From NCBI GenBank assembly GCA_934501475.1, contig CAKSUL010000044.1, positions 1 through 16,042 on the forward strand: DNA of 16,042 bases. The letters are read 5' to 3'. The notes beneath the pieces were generated by a model. The model was not told where the DNA came from. It saw only the letters and a program-made list of their open reading frames with translations, and ran no database searches. The DNA is from an uncultured Roseovarius sp. Lineage in GTDB: Bacteria; Pseudomonadota; Alphaproteobacteria; Rhodobacterales; Rhodobacteraceae. Shown piece after piece: positions 6,005-15,600 of this stretch; the first letter of the stretch is position 1, and each line of letters starts with the position of its first letter. The translations under genes and the position numbers were made by a program.

Positions 6005-7540
6005 ATGGCAGAAGATACGATCATGTGGATCGGCGCGGGGGTTCTGGCGCTGCTGATTTCGGGCGCGCTGCTGTGGCTGATCGGGCTGACCTTGCCCGCC
6101 ACACCGGGACCGGGGGCTGATGCGCCCTTGCTGCATAAACAGGACGTCACATTCTGGTTCAGGGATGAGATCCTTCTGGATCATGATGCCGGCGCGGGGC
6201 TGAATACCGCGATCCCGACCGATTGGGCGGGGCTGTGCGATTGGCTGAACCACCGTTTTGGCCCCCTGCCCGCCATGCTGATCGACACCGACCTGCCCGA
6301 CCGGGGAGAACATGTCTTTCACGCCACCGGCCCGACGGATGCGGCCCGTCTTGTGGTGACGCGGGACCGGGATCTGCTGCGCGTGGTTCTCAGCGATCCC
6401 GATACGGAACAGTTTGGCCCGGCGCAGCGCCATGCGCTGATTGCCGCAGGCGAACGCCTGCGCGACACCAGCGGTGCGCTGGAACGCGCGCCCTATCCGA
6501 TCTGGAAAACCGGCGATGACGGCGCGCTGATCTGGCAGAACAGCGCCAGCGCGGCCGCTTGGGCCGATGGCCAACCGCCGAAAATTGAGCCTGCAGAACA
6601 TGAGGATACATCGCCAAATCGCATCGCGCGTGAGGATCCCGATACCGGCACCACCACCTGGTATGAGGTCCGCTCGATCCCGGCAAACGGGGCCATGCTG
6701 CACCATGCCAGCGACATCTCCAAGGTGATCCGCGCCGAAACCGCGCAGCGCGAATTTGTCCAGACCCTGACCAAGACCTTTGCCCATCTCACCGTCGGAC
6801 TGGCCGTCTTTGACAGCAATCGGCAGTTGGCCCTGTTCAACCCGGCGCTGGTCGATCTGACCTCGCTTCCGGTTGAATTTCTGAGTGTGCGGCCCGATTT
6901 GATGGGGTTTTTCGACAAGCTGCGCGACCGGCAGGTCATGCCCGAGCCGCGCAGTTATGCATCTTGGCGCGCCCAGATCAATGAAATGATCACGGCGGCG
7001 CGCGGTGGCCATTATCAGGAAACATGGTCCCTGCCGACGGATGTGACCTATCGCGTCACCGGACGCCCCCATCCCGACGGCGCCGTCGCCTTTTTCTTCG
7101 AGGATATCTCGGCCGAAATCATGCTGGCGCGTCGGTTCCGGTCGCAGCTCGATCTGCGGCAATCCGCGCTGGATCGCCTTCCCGAAGCGGTGATAGCCAT
7201 CGGGCCGAACAACGTGCTGTCGTTCTGCAATTCGGCCTGCACCCAGATTCTGGGGATTGATCCCGATACCAGCTTTGCCGATATGTCGGTCGCCGATCTG
7301 CTGGCCGCCTGCAACGCCGTGCTGCCAGGCAAGACGTTCTGGGACAGTGTCGAACTCAGCCTGCAACAGCGCGCCGCGACCGGGTCACTGCATAAATCCG
7401 CGGTCATGGACAACGGGGCCATGCTGGACTGTCATATCGAACCCCTGGGCGGCGGCGCACGGATGCTCCGGCTGCATATAAATGCCCGTTTACCGCATCA
7501 AAAGCAGCAGGTTACGCAACCGACGCCGACCAAGGCCTGA
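6005..7540 (+). CDS. divL: DivL-like membrane-anchored PAS protein without a kinase domain
   Basis: This 511-residue protein has one N-terminal transmembrane helix (about residues 8-29) and then a cytoplasmic chain of PAS-like domains: one near 148-240, a central one near 246-370, and a third near 377-495. The central block, with REFVQTLTKTFAHL, VMPEPRSYASWR and TYRVTGRPHPDGA...FFFEDIS, is what I recognise from alphaproteobacterial DivL. The protein ends after the third PAS: there is no H-box and no ATPase domain, whereas Caulobacter DivL (about 770 residues) has both. Rhodobacter capsulatus has a PAS protein called DivL that acts in the CckA-ChpT-CtrA pathway and affects gene transfer agent output. 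The position next to tsaE also fits my memory of divL context. ATG 6005 follows GGGGA by 8 nt. GTG 5957 and ATG 5978 are alternatives but lie at or before the predicted transcript start. Confidence 0.72.
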   Translation: MAEDTIMWIGAGVLALLISGALLWLIGLTLPATPGPGADAPLLHKQDVTFWFRDEILLDHDAGAGLNTAIPTDWAGLCDWLNHRFGPLPAMLIDTDLPDRGEHVFHATGPTDAARLVVTRDRDLLRVVLSDPDTEQFGPAQRHALIAAGERLRDTSGALERAPYPIWKTGDDGALIWQNSASAAAWADGQPPKIEPAEHEDTSPNRIAREDPDTGTTTWYEVRSIPANGAMLHHASDISKVIRAETAQREFVQTLTKTFAHLTVGLAVFDSNRQLALFNPALVDLTSLPVEFLSVRPDLMGFFDKLRDRQVMPEPRSYASWRAQINEMITAARGGHYQETWSLPTDVTYRVTGRPHPDGAVAFFFEDISAEIMLARRFRSQLDLRQSALDRLPEAVIAIGPNNVLSFCNSACTQILGIDPDTSFADMSVADLLAACNAVLPGKTFWDSVELSLQQRAATGSLHKSAVMDNGAMLDCHIEPLGGGARMLRLHINARLPHQKQQVTQPTPTKA

Positions 7541-7549
7541 ACCGCCTTG

Positions 7550-7565
7550 CAGGGGCTGACCCCTG
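7550..7565 (+). other. small hairpin in front of tsaE
   Basis: CAGGGG (7550-7555) and CCCCTG (7560-7565) form a perfect 6-bp stem with a CTGA tetraloop in the 40-bp gap between the divL-like gene and tsaE. No T-run follows, so it is not a standard terminator. It could stabilise an mRNA end or attenuate read-through. Confidence 0.35.
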
Positions 7566-7580
7566 GTGTAGTGTTGCGCC

Positions 7581-8051
7581 ATGCAGACCCGCACGATCCG
7601 ACTTTCCTCGCCCGAGGCAACCTGCCAATGGGCCGCAGCACTTGCCCCCCGCCTGCGGGCGGGCGACGTCATTCTGCTGTCGGGTGATGTGGGGGCCGGC
7701 AAGACCCATTTCGCGCGCTGCCTGATCCAGTCACAACTGACCACGCCCGAGGATGTGCCATCGCCCACCTTCACGTTGGTGCAGACCTATCCCACACCAC
7801 AGGCCGAAATCTGGCATGCCGATCTCTATCGGTTGAGCGATGTCAACGAGGTCTTCGAACTGGGCCTGACCGAGGCGTTTTCAGACGCGATCTGCCTGAT
7901 AGAATGGCCCGACCGGCTGGGTGATCTGGCCCCGAACTCCGCCCTTTCCCTATCCCTGGCGCCCGGACCGGATGACGATGCCCGCATCATGCAGATCCGT
8001 TGGCAAGACGCCGGCTGGACCGACAAACTGAAAGGGCTTGCCGTTGACTGA
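7581..8051 (+). CDS. tsaE: tRNA t6A biosynthesis ATPase TsaE
   Basis: TsaE is the ATPase subunit that works with TsaB and TsaD to place N6-threonylcarbamoyl on A37 of ANN-decoding tRNAs in the cytoplasm. The 156-residue length is typical. Family motifs are all present: Walker A GDVGAGKT (35-42), PSPTFTLVQTY (60-70, switch-like segment), HADLYRL (79-85), and LIEWPDRLGD (106-115). The ATG at 7581 starts a normal family N-terminus, though no strong Shine-Dalgarno precedes it. The gene lies 40 bp after the divL-like gene and overlaps amgK by 8 nt, so it is probably the first or second gene of the operon. TsaE is widely conserved and often essential. Confidence 0.95.
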   Translation: MQTRTIRLSSPEATCQWAAALAPRLRAGDVILLSGDVGAGKTHFARCLIQSQLTTPEDVPSPTFTLVQTYPTPQAEIWHADLYRLSDVNEVFELGLTEAFSDAICLIEWPDRLGDLAPNSALSLSLAPGPDDDARIMQIRWQDAGWTDKLKGLAVD

Positions 8052-9060
8052 CCGTCTGAAACTTGCGCGCGCATTTCTGGATAGGACCGAATGGGCCGAC
8101 GCCGAGGTGACCCCTCTGGCCGGGGATGCCTCGAACCGGCGCTATGATCGGCTGCGCGACCACGCATCCGGCGAAACCGCCGTTTTGATGGACGCGCCCC
8201 CGGCCCGAGGCGAGGATATCGGCCCCTTTGTCACGATCGCGACCTATCTGACCCAACTCGGGCTGAGCGCACCGCACATTTTCGTGCAAGACCGCGAAAA
8301 CGGGTTTCTTCTGATCGAAGACCTTGGCGATGCCCTGTTCGCCCGCGTCATTCCCGATGCGCCCGATCTTGAACAAAAGCTCTATGAGACCGCAACCGAT
8401 GTGCTGATCGAACTGCACCGGCACGCGCCGCCATCCGGCCTGCCCGTCTATACGCCTGACATCATGGCCGATATGGCCAGCCTTGTGTTCGATTGGTATT
8501 GCCCCGCGCTGACCGGGCCTGACCCGGCGGCGCGTGCGGCCAATCATGCCGCGTTTCGCGCCGCATTGCCGCGGAATCACGATGTGCTGATCCAGCGCGA
8601 TTATCACGCGGAAAACCTGCTTTGGTTGCCGCAACGCGATGGTGTCGCGCGGGTCGGTCTGCTGGATTTTCAAGACGCCATGTGCGGGCATCGCGCCTAT
8701 GACCTGGTGTCGCTGTTGCAAGATGCCCGCCGTGACGTGCCCGCCGAAATCGAAACCGCGATGATCGCGCGCTATGTCGCCGCCACAGCTCAGGATCGCG
8801 CCGAATTCGACGCCGCCTATCACCTGTTGGGCGCACAGCGAAACCTGCGGATATTGGGGGTGTTTGCCCGGCTTTGCCTGCGCGACGGCAAGGCCCATTA
8901 TGTCGATCTGATCCCGCGCGTCTGGGGCTATCTGCAAACCGATCTGGCGCATCCCGCCCTTGCCAAAATCGCGTCGATCCTGCGCCCTGCCCTGCCAGAA
9001 CCCGGCCCAGACGCCCTGAACATGTTGAAATCGAAATGCGCAACGCTCCAACCTCGCTGA
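8044..9060 (+). CDS. amgK: cell-wall sugar kinase AmgK (phosphotransferase family)
   Basis: AmgK phosphorylates N-acetylmuramate (and GlcNAc) at the anomeric position, the first step of the peptidoglycan recycling route that bypasses de novo UDP-MurNAc synthesis. The 338-residue product has the aminoglycoside-phosphotransferase fold: catalytic loop LIQRDYHAENLLWL (D186, N191) and metal-binding LLDFQDAMCGHRAYDL (D208). A TTG start at 8044 is proposed because AAAGGG lies about 7 nt upstream and it overlaps the tsaE stop by 8 nt. TTG 8038 is an alternative. Function is assigned from the fold plus the directly adjacent murU; such proteins are often labelled only 'aminoglycoside phosphotransferase'. 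Antibiotic resistance is not implied. Confidence 0.86.
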   Translation: MTDRLKLARAFLDRTEWADAEVTPLAGDASNRRYDRLRDHASGETAVLMDAPPARGEDIGPFVTIATYLTQLGLSAPHIFVQDRENGFLLIEDLGDALFARVIPDAPDLEQKLYETATDVLIELHRHAPPSGLPVYTPDIMADMASLVFDWYCPALTGPDPAARAANHAAFRAALPRNHDVLIQRDYHAENLLWLPQRDGVARVGLLDFQDAMCGHRAYDLVSLLQDARRDVPAEIETAMIARYVAATAQDRAEFDAAYHLLGAQRNLRILGVFARLCLRDGKAHYVDLIPRVWGYLQTDLAHPALAKIASILRPALPEPGPDALNMLKSKCATLQPR

Positions 9061-9728
9061 TGCTGTTCGCGGCCGGTTTTGGCACGCGGATGGGCGCGCT
9101 GACCGCGGATCGCCCCAAACCCCTGATCGAGGTCGCGGGCAAGACGTTGCTGGACCATGCCTTGAAGATCGCCCATGACGGACCGCCACAGCGGATCGTG
9201 GTAAACACCCATTACCTTGGGGATCAGATCATTGATCACCTTGCCGGGACGGATGTGCTGATCTCGCCTGAGACGCCACAGATCCTCGAGACCGGCGGCG
9301 GCTTGCGCGCGGCCCTGCCCTTGTTGGGCGAAGGGGCAGTTTTCACGATGAATAGTGACGCAATCTGGGCCGGGCCGAACCCGCTGACCCAACTGGCACA
9401 TGCCTGGGTGCCCGAGCGGATGGATGCTCTGTTGATGTGCATTCCGCCAGAAAACGCGCGGGGTCATTCGGGGCCCGGTGATTTTCTGATCGGTGCGGAC
9501 GGGCGCGCCTGCCGTGGGCCCGGCCTGATCTATTCGGGGGCACAGATCATCAAGACCGATCTGCTGGGCACGATCCCCGACGCGGCGTTTTCGCTGAACC
9601 TGTTGTGGGATGCCATGCTGCGGGAGAGTCGCCTGCACGCCATCGCCTATGACGGAAATTGGTGTGACGTCGGGCACCCCGAGGGTATCGCAATGGCGCA
9701 GGACATGCTGGGATGGGATCATGTTTGA
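9036..9728 (+). CDS. murU: N-acetylmuramate-1-phosphate uridylyltransferase MurU
   Basis: This cytoplasmic nucleotidyltransferase joins UTP and MurNAc-1-phosphate to make UDP-MurNAc, directly after AmgK in the recycling route. The 230-residue product shows the sugar-nucleotidyltransferase signature FAAGFGTRMGALTADRPKPL (residues 11-30). A metal-binding aspartate D108 is in FTMNSDAIW, and a late NWCDVGHPEG motif supplies the second metal site. The start at ATG 9036 (MRNAPTSLML) overlaps amgK by 25 nt and matches the family N-terminus. ATG 9060 would overlap the amgK stop as TGATG, but it would remove the residues before the first beta strand. The frame is open upstream to 8874 inside amgK, but that part is out-of-frame reading. 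It overlaps addB by 8 nt. Confidence 0.9.
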   Translation: MRNAPTSLMLFAAGFGTRMGALTADRPKPLIEVAGKTLLDHALKIAHDGPPQRIVVNTHYLGDQIIDHLAGTDVLISPETPQILETGGGLRAALPLLGEGAVFTMNSDAIWAGPNPLTQLAHAWVPERMDALLMCIPPENARGHSGPGDFLIGADGRACRGPGLIYSGAQIIKTDLLGTIPDAAFSLNLLWDAMLRESRLHAIAYDGNWCDVGHPEGIAMAQDMLGWDHV

Positions 9729-12657
9729 CCCCGTTTCAAAACCCCGCGTCTTTGGCCTGCCGCCTGGCGTTGATTTCCCCGCCGCCCTGGTTCAGGGCCT
9801 GTGCAGCAGGATGCAAGGGCACCCGCCCGAGGATATGGCGCGGGTCCAACTGATCGTGAACACCCGCCGGATGGCGCGGCGCATCCGCACGCTGTTCGAT
9901 CAAGGGCCCGCCATGTTGCTGCCGCGCATCGGGCTGGTCACCGATCTGGGCGAGCATTGGGATATGGCGCATATTCCGCCCGCCGTGCCGCCATTGCGCC
10001 GACGCCTTGAGCTGATTCAGCTGATTTCGTCCCTGTTGGATCAACAACCCGATCTCGCGCCGCGCGCCTCGCTATATGATCTGGCTGACAGCCTGGCGGC
10101 GCTGATGGATGAAATGCATGGCGAAGGCGTATCCCCCGATGTGATCGACCGGCTGGATATTTCCGATCAGTCCGGCCATTGGGAACGCATCCGCGCCTTC
10201 CTCGGGATTGTGCGTCATTTCAGTGCCGAAACCGCCCAACCCGGCCTTGAAACGCGCCAGCGCCGGGTGATCGAACATCTGATTGCGCGCTGGCAGACCT
10301 GCCCGCCTGAACATCCGGTTATCCTGGCCGGATCGACCGGATCACGAGGCGCGACACAGATGTTGATGCAGGCGATTGCACGGCTGCCGCAAGGGGCGAT
10401 CGTGCTGCCTGGCTATGATTTCGACATGCCCGATCCGGTCTGGTCGGCGCTGGACGACGCGCTGAGTTCCGAAGACCATCCGCAATACCGCTTTCACATC
10501 TTTGGCAGGGCGCTGGGTCTTGGCCCGCGCGACATCGCGCGCTGGCACGATACCGCACCGGCCAATCCGGCCCGAAACAAGGTGATCTCATTGGCGTTGC
10601 GCCCTGCCCCGATCACCGATCAGTGGCGTCAGGATGGCCCTGATCTGGCCGGAATAGACACTGCAATGCAGGATGTGACCCTGGTCGAGGCGCCATCCCT
10701 GCGCAGCGAAGCACTGTGCATCGCCATGCGTCTGCGCGAAGCGGCCGAAACCGGCCAGACCGCCGCGCTGATCACACCGGATCGCAATCTGACGCGCCAG
10801 GTGGCGGCGGCGCTGGATCGTTGGGACATCCTGCCCGATGACAGCGCCGGGATGCCGCTTCAGTTGTCGCCGCCGGGGCGGTTCTTGCGCCATGTGGCCG
10901 ATCTGATGCGCAGCCGCCTGACCGCCGAGGCGCTTTTGACGATCTTGAAACATCCGATCACCCATACCGGTGCCGGGCGGGGATCGCATCTGCGCCTGAC
11001 GCGCGAATTTGAACTGCATCTGCGCCGCAATGGCCCCCCTTATCCGGGTGCTGCGGATATTCTGGCCTGGGCGCAGGCGCAGCGCGAAGACATGGCCAGG
11101 CCCTGGGCCGATTGGCTATGCCGTTGTTTTGTCGGCCAGAATGATTACGACGCGCGCGCGCTGTCTGATCGGGTCGCGGCGCATGTCGCGCTGGCCGAGG
11201 CCATCGCGCGGGGCAGCAAAGATGCGGGCGACTCGACGCTGTGGACCAAGGAGGCCGGGATCAGCGCGCGCAAGGCCGTCGATGAATTGCTGCGCGAGTC
11301 GTCCTCGGGCGGGAAGATGAGCGCGCCGGATTATGCGAGCCTTTTCAATGCGATCCTGTCGCGCGGCGATGTGCGCAGTGCGCTTGAACCCCGTACCGGC
11401 ATATTGATCTGGGGCACGCTGGAGGCGCGCGTTCAAGGGGCGGATCTGTTGATCCTGGCCGGGCTGAACGAAGGAAGCTGGCCCGAATCACCCAATCCTG
11501 ATCCCTGGCTGAACCGGTCGCTGCGCCATCAGGCCGGGCTGTTGCTGCCTGAGCGGCGGATCGGGCTGTCGGCGCATGATTTTCAACAGGCGGTGTCCGC
11601 GCCTGAGGTCTGGATCACCCGCTCGATCCGCTCTGCCGAGTCCGAGACCGTGACGTCGCGCTGGCTGAACCGGTTGCAGAACCTGCTGTCGGGCCTGCCC
11701 GAGCAGGGCGGGAAGGCCGCACTCGACGCGATGCGCGCGCGCGGCGATGCGTGGCTGCAAAAGACCGTGCAACTGGAGAGCCCGGTCGCCATCCCGCCCG
11801 CGCCGCGCCCGTCCCCCTGCCCGCCCGCAACGGCGCGCCCGACCCGCCTGTCGGTGACCGAGATCAAGCGCCTGATCCGCGACCCCTATGCGATTTATGC
11901 CAAGCATGTGCTGCGCCTGCGCCCCCTCAACCCGCTGATGCAGGTGCCCGATGCGCTGTTGCGAGGGATCGTTCTGCATGACGTTCTGGAAGGGTTCATC
12001 CGCACCACGCTTGAGGATGAAACCCGCCTGACCAAGCCCGCTCTGATGGGCATAACAGAGACTGTTCTTGCCGAAAACGTCCCCTGGGCCGAGGCGCGCG
12101 CGATGTGGCTTGCCCGGCTTGAGCGGGTCTCGGACTGGTTCATCGAGGGCGAAAAGGCGCGGCGCGCCATCGCCACGCCGACCGAACTCGAGGCGCGCGG
12201 AAAGGCCGAGATATCCGCGCTCAACTTTACCCTCGTCGCCAATGCCGACCGGATCGACATGGATCGCGCCGGAAACCTGCATATCTTCGACTACAAGACC
12301 GGCGCACCGCCCTCAAAGGACGAGCAGGCTTATTTCGACAAGCAATTGCTGCTGGAGGCCGCAATCGCCGAGCAAAGCGGGTTCGGCAAGCTGGCGCCGG
12401 CCAAGGTGGCAAGCGCGGTTTACATCGGGCTGGGCAGTGGCGGGCGCGAGGTGGCAGCACCCCTGGATGAGGAACCCCCGGCGCAGGTCTGGGCCGAATT
12501 CTCCGAGCTGATCGCGGCCTATTCAGACCCTGACATGGGCTATTGCGCCCGGCGCGCCATGCAGCGCAAGGCCGATGAAGGCGATTACGATCAATTGGCG
12601 CGGTTCGGGGAATGGGACATCACCGATGCACCCGAAAAGACCGAGGTGGGCCGATGA
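9721..12657 (+). CDS. addB: AddB, helicase-nuclease subunit for double-strand-break repair
   Basis: AddB partners AddA in the ATP-dependent helicase/exonuclease that processes broken DNA ends for RecA-dependent recombination, replacing RecBCD in alphaproteobacteria. The 978-residue product is typical for the alphaproteobacterial type. Visible parts are an inactive-helicase-like region with AGSTGSRGATQ (about residues 203-213) and LILAGLNEGSWPESPNPDPW (about 577-596). The C-terminal PD-(D/E)XK nuclease has LSVTEIKRLIRDPYAIYAKH (about 709-728), a histidine in LRGIVLHDVLEGF (about 746-758), and the catalytic core DRIDMDRAGNLHIFDYKTG (about 843-861). The start at ATG 9721 (MFDPVSKPRVFGLP) overlaps murU by 8 nt. 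The frame is open upstream to 9610, but that stretch is out-of-frame murU. It overlaps addA by 4 nt. Confidence 0.95.
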   Translation: MFDPVSKPRVFGLPPGVDFPAALVQGLCSRMQGHPPEDMARVQLIVNTRRMARRIRTLFDQGPAMLLPRIGLVTDLGEHWDMAHIPPAVPPLRRRLELIQLISSLLDQQPDLAPRASLYDLADSLAALMDEMHGEGVSPDVIDRLDISDQSGHWERIRAFLGIVRHFSAETAQPGLETRQRRVIEHLIARWQTCPPEHPVILAGSTGSRGATQMLMQAIARLPQGAIVLPGYDFDMPDPVWSALDDALSSEDHPQYRFHIFGRALGLGPRDIARWHDTAPANPARNKVISLALRPAPITDQWRQDGPDLAGIDTAMQDVTLVEAPSLRSEALCIAMRLREAAETGQTAALITPDRNLTRQVAAALDRWDILPDDSAGMPLQLSPPGRFLRHVADLMRSRLTAEALLTILKHPITHTGAGRGSHLRLTREFELHLRRNGPPYPGAADILAWAQAQREDMARPWADWLCRCFVGQNDYDARALSDRVAAHVALAEAIARGSKDAGDSTLWTKEAGISARKAVDELLRESSSGGKMSAPDYASLFNAILSRGDVRSALEPRTGILIWGTLEARVQGADLLILAGLNEGSWPESPNPDPWLNRSLRHQAGLLLPERRIGLSAHDFQQAVSAPEVWITRSIRSAESETVTSRWLNRLQNLLSGLPEQGGKAALDAMRARGDAWLQKTVQLESPVAIPPAPRPSPCPPATARPTRLSVTEIKRLIRDPYAIYAKHVLRLRPLNPLMQVPDALLRGIVLHDVLEGFIRTTLEDETRLTKPALMGITETVLAENVPWAEARAMWLARLERVSDWFIEGEKARRAIATPTELEARGKAEISALNFTLVANADRIDMDRAGNLHIFDYKTGAPPSKDEQAYFDKQLLLEAAIAEQSGFGKLAPAKVASAVYIGLGSGGREVAAPLDEEPPAQVWAEFSELIAAYSDPDMGYCARRAMQRKADEGDYDQLARFGEWDITDAPEKTEVGR

Positions 12658-15600
12658 AGCGCGATGATGCCACCCTGCGCCAGATCGAGGCGGCGCGCCC
12701 GGATCTTTCGACATGGCTGTCGGCCAATGCCGGTTCGGGCAAGACCCGCGTTCTGACCGACCGCGTCGCACGGTTGCTGCTGGATCATGTCAATCCCCAG
12801 CATATCCTGTGCCTGACCTATACCAAGGCCGCCGCAAGCGAGATGCAGAACCGCCTGTTTCAGCGCCTGGGCGCCTGGGCGATGCTGGATGATGCGGGGC
12901 TGATCGCCGAATTGCAGACCCTGGGCCTGGGCGGGCCCTTCGATCAGGACGCGCTGCGCAATGCGCGGCGGCTGTTCGCCCGCGCGATCGAGACGCCAGG
13001 GGGCCTGAAGATCCAGACGATCCACTCATTCTGTGCGGGTCTGTTGCGGCGCTTTCCGCTTGAGGCCGGGGTCAGCCCGCAATTCACCGAGATGGAGGAT
13101 CGCACCGCCGCCCTGTTGCGCGCCGAGATTGTCGAGGAGATCGCCGCAGGCCCCGACAGCGCCGCGCTCTATGATGTGGCGCGGCACTATTCGGGCGAGA
13201 CATTCGACACTCTGACAGCCGAAATCGTCCGCCATCAAAGCGTGTTCCCTGCCGTTGCCGATGACCGAGCGATTGCGCGGGCACTGGACATATCGCCCGA
13301 TATCACGGCCGCCACCATCCAGGCCGCGGTTTTCACCGGGGACGAACAGGCGTTGCTGGACCGGATGATCCCGGCAATGCGCGCCGGAAGTGCGACCGAT
13401 ATCCGCAGCGCCGAGCACCTTGCCACGCTTGGCCCGCTGGACATCACCGCGCTGCCAAAGCTGTTCGATCTGTTTCTGACCGGCGCCAAGACCAAATCGC
13501 CGTTTTCCGCCAAGACAGGGACGTTCCCGACCAAAAAGGCCCAGGGGCCGCTGGCCGATATCATGCCCCGGATCGACGCCTGGATGCAGCGTGTGGAGGC
13601 CATCCGCGAGACCAGTCTTGCCCATGACACGCTGATGAAAACCCGCGCCCTGCATCGTTTTGCACGGTTGTTTCTGAAAAAATACAACACGGCCAAGCAG
13701 TTGCGCGGCTGGCTGGATTTCGACGATCTGATCCTGCGCGCCCGCACGCTGTTGACCCGCGCCGATGTGGCCGCCTGGGTGCTGTTCCGGCTGGACGGGG
13801 GCATAGATCACATTCTGGTGGATGAAGCGCAAGACACCAGCCCCGTGCAATGGCAGGTGATCGAGCGTCTGGCACAGGAATTCACCAGCGGCATCGGTGC
13901 GCGCAGCGATGTGTTGCGCACGATCTTTGTCGTGGGCGACAAGAAACAGTCGATCTATTCCTTTCAGGGCGCGGATCCGCGTGAATTCGACCGGATGCAA
14001 AGCGAATTCGCGGCGCGTCTTAAGGTGACCGACAGCCCGCTGGCGATCCGCAGTCTTGAGCATTCCTTCCGCTCGTCCGAGGCGATCCTCGGTCTGGTGG
14101 ATCAGTGTTTTGCCGGCAAGGACGATGCCGGTTTTACGCCGGATCAGAGCCACAAGGCCTTCAAGAACACCCTTGCCGGGCGGGTCGATCTGTGGCCGGT
14201 TCTGCCAGCTCCCGAGACCGAGGATGATCCGCCGTGGCATATGCCGGTCGATGTGCGTGCCAGCAATGATCCGGTTGTGGTTCTGGCGGCGCAGATCGCC
14301 GACACAATCGCCGGGCTGACGCAGACACCGCATCCGATCCCGGATGACCGGGGCGATGCCCCCTATCCGGCGCGCGCGATACGGCCCGGAGATTTCCTGA
14401 TCCTGGTGCAACGCCGCTCAGACCTGTTTCATGAGATCATCCGCGCCTGCAAGGCCCGCGATCTGCCGATTGCCGGGGCTGACCGGCTGCGCGTGGGGGG
14501 GGAACTTGCCGTCAGGGATCTGGCGGCGCTGTTGTCGTTTCTGGCAACGCCCGAAGACGATCTTTCGCTGGCTGTCACGCTGAAATCGCCGCTGTTCGGC
14601 TGGTCCGAGGATCAGCTATATCGGCTGGCCCACGGGCGGGCGCAAAAATATCTCTGGCCCGAGCTGCGCGACCGCGCCGCCGAGTTTCCCGAGGTGATGG
14701 CCGTCTTGAACGATCTGCGCGGGCAGGTCGATTTCCTGCGTCCCTATGAGCTGATCGAGCGGATCCTGACCCGCCATGACGGGCGGCGCAAGCTGTTGTC
14801 GCGGCTGGGCAGCGAGGCCGAGGATGGGATTGACGCGCTGCTGTCCCAGGCGCTGAGCTATGAGCAGAAATCTGTCGGCAGTCTGACCGGCTTTCTGGTC
14901 TGGATGGACACCGACGCGCAAGAGATCAAGCGCCAGATGGACAGTGCGGGCGATCGCATCCGCGTGATGACGGTGCATGGCGCCAAGGGCCTTGAGGCGC
15001 CGATCGTGATTCTGCCCGATACCGGCAAGCGTGCCAATCTGGTGCGCGGGCAGGTCGCCATCGCGAATGGTCAGGCGCTGTGGCGCAATAGCGCGGATCA
15101 GATGCCGGAGATCATCGCCGACGCCGGCGAGGCCGTGAAAGACGAGCAAAAAGCCGAGCGCGACCGCCTGCTCTATGTCGCGATGACGCGCGCGGAAAAA
15201 TGGCTGATCGTGGCCACCGCCACCGATCCGGGCAGTGCCGGAGAAAGCTGGTATGAAAAGATCGCCGCCGGGATGGAGCGCAGCGCGGCACGGCCCCACA
15301 GCTTTGGCATGGGAACGGGTCTGCGCCTGGAATATGGCGATTGGCCCGTATTAGAGACGCATAGCACACCGGAAACCGACCCGACGCCACAGCCCCTTGC
15401 GCCGTGGTTTTCGCAACCGGCCCCTGCCCCTTTGCCTGTCGCGGTCACGCTCAGCCCATCGGATCTGGGTGGGGCCAAGGCGCTGCCCGGTGAGGCCGGG
15501 CTGGATGAGGATGCGGCCCTCAGAAGCGGGCGGCTGGTGCATCTGTTGCTGGAATTCCTGCCCGATGTCGCGCGCGAAGACTGGCAGGAGACCGCCAGCC

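Noticed and set aside
5963..7366. A 467-residue minus-strand open frame opposite the divL-like gene
   Set aside because: Its composition (Gly, Arg, Gln and His rich) is that of a shadow frame, while the plus strand encodes recognisable PAS domains.
8044..9060. Aminoglycoside resistance gene
   Set aside because: The protein has the phosphotransferase fold, but the adjacent murU and operon context point to AmgK in peptidoglycan recycling.
13026..14411. A 461-residue minus-strand open frame opposite addA
   Set aside because: The plus strand carries the helicase motifs. The antisense product has no recognisable domain and no separate regulatory signals.
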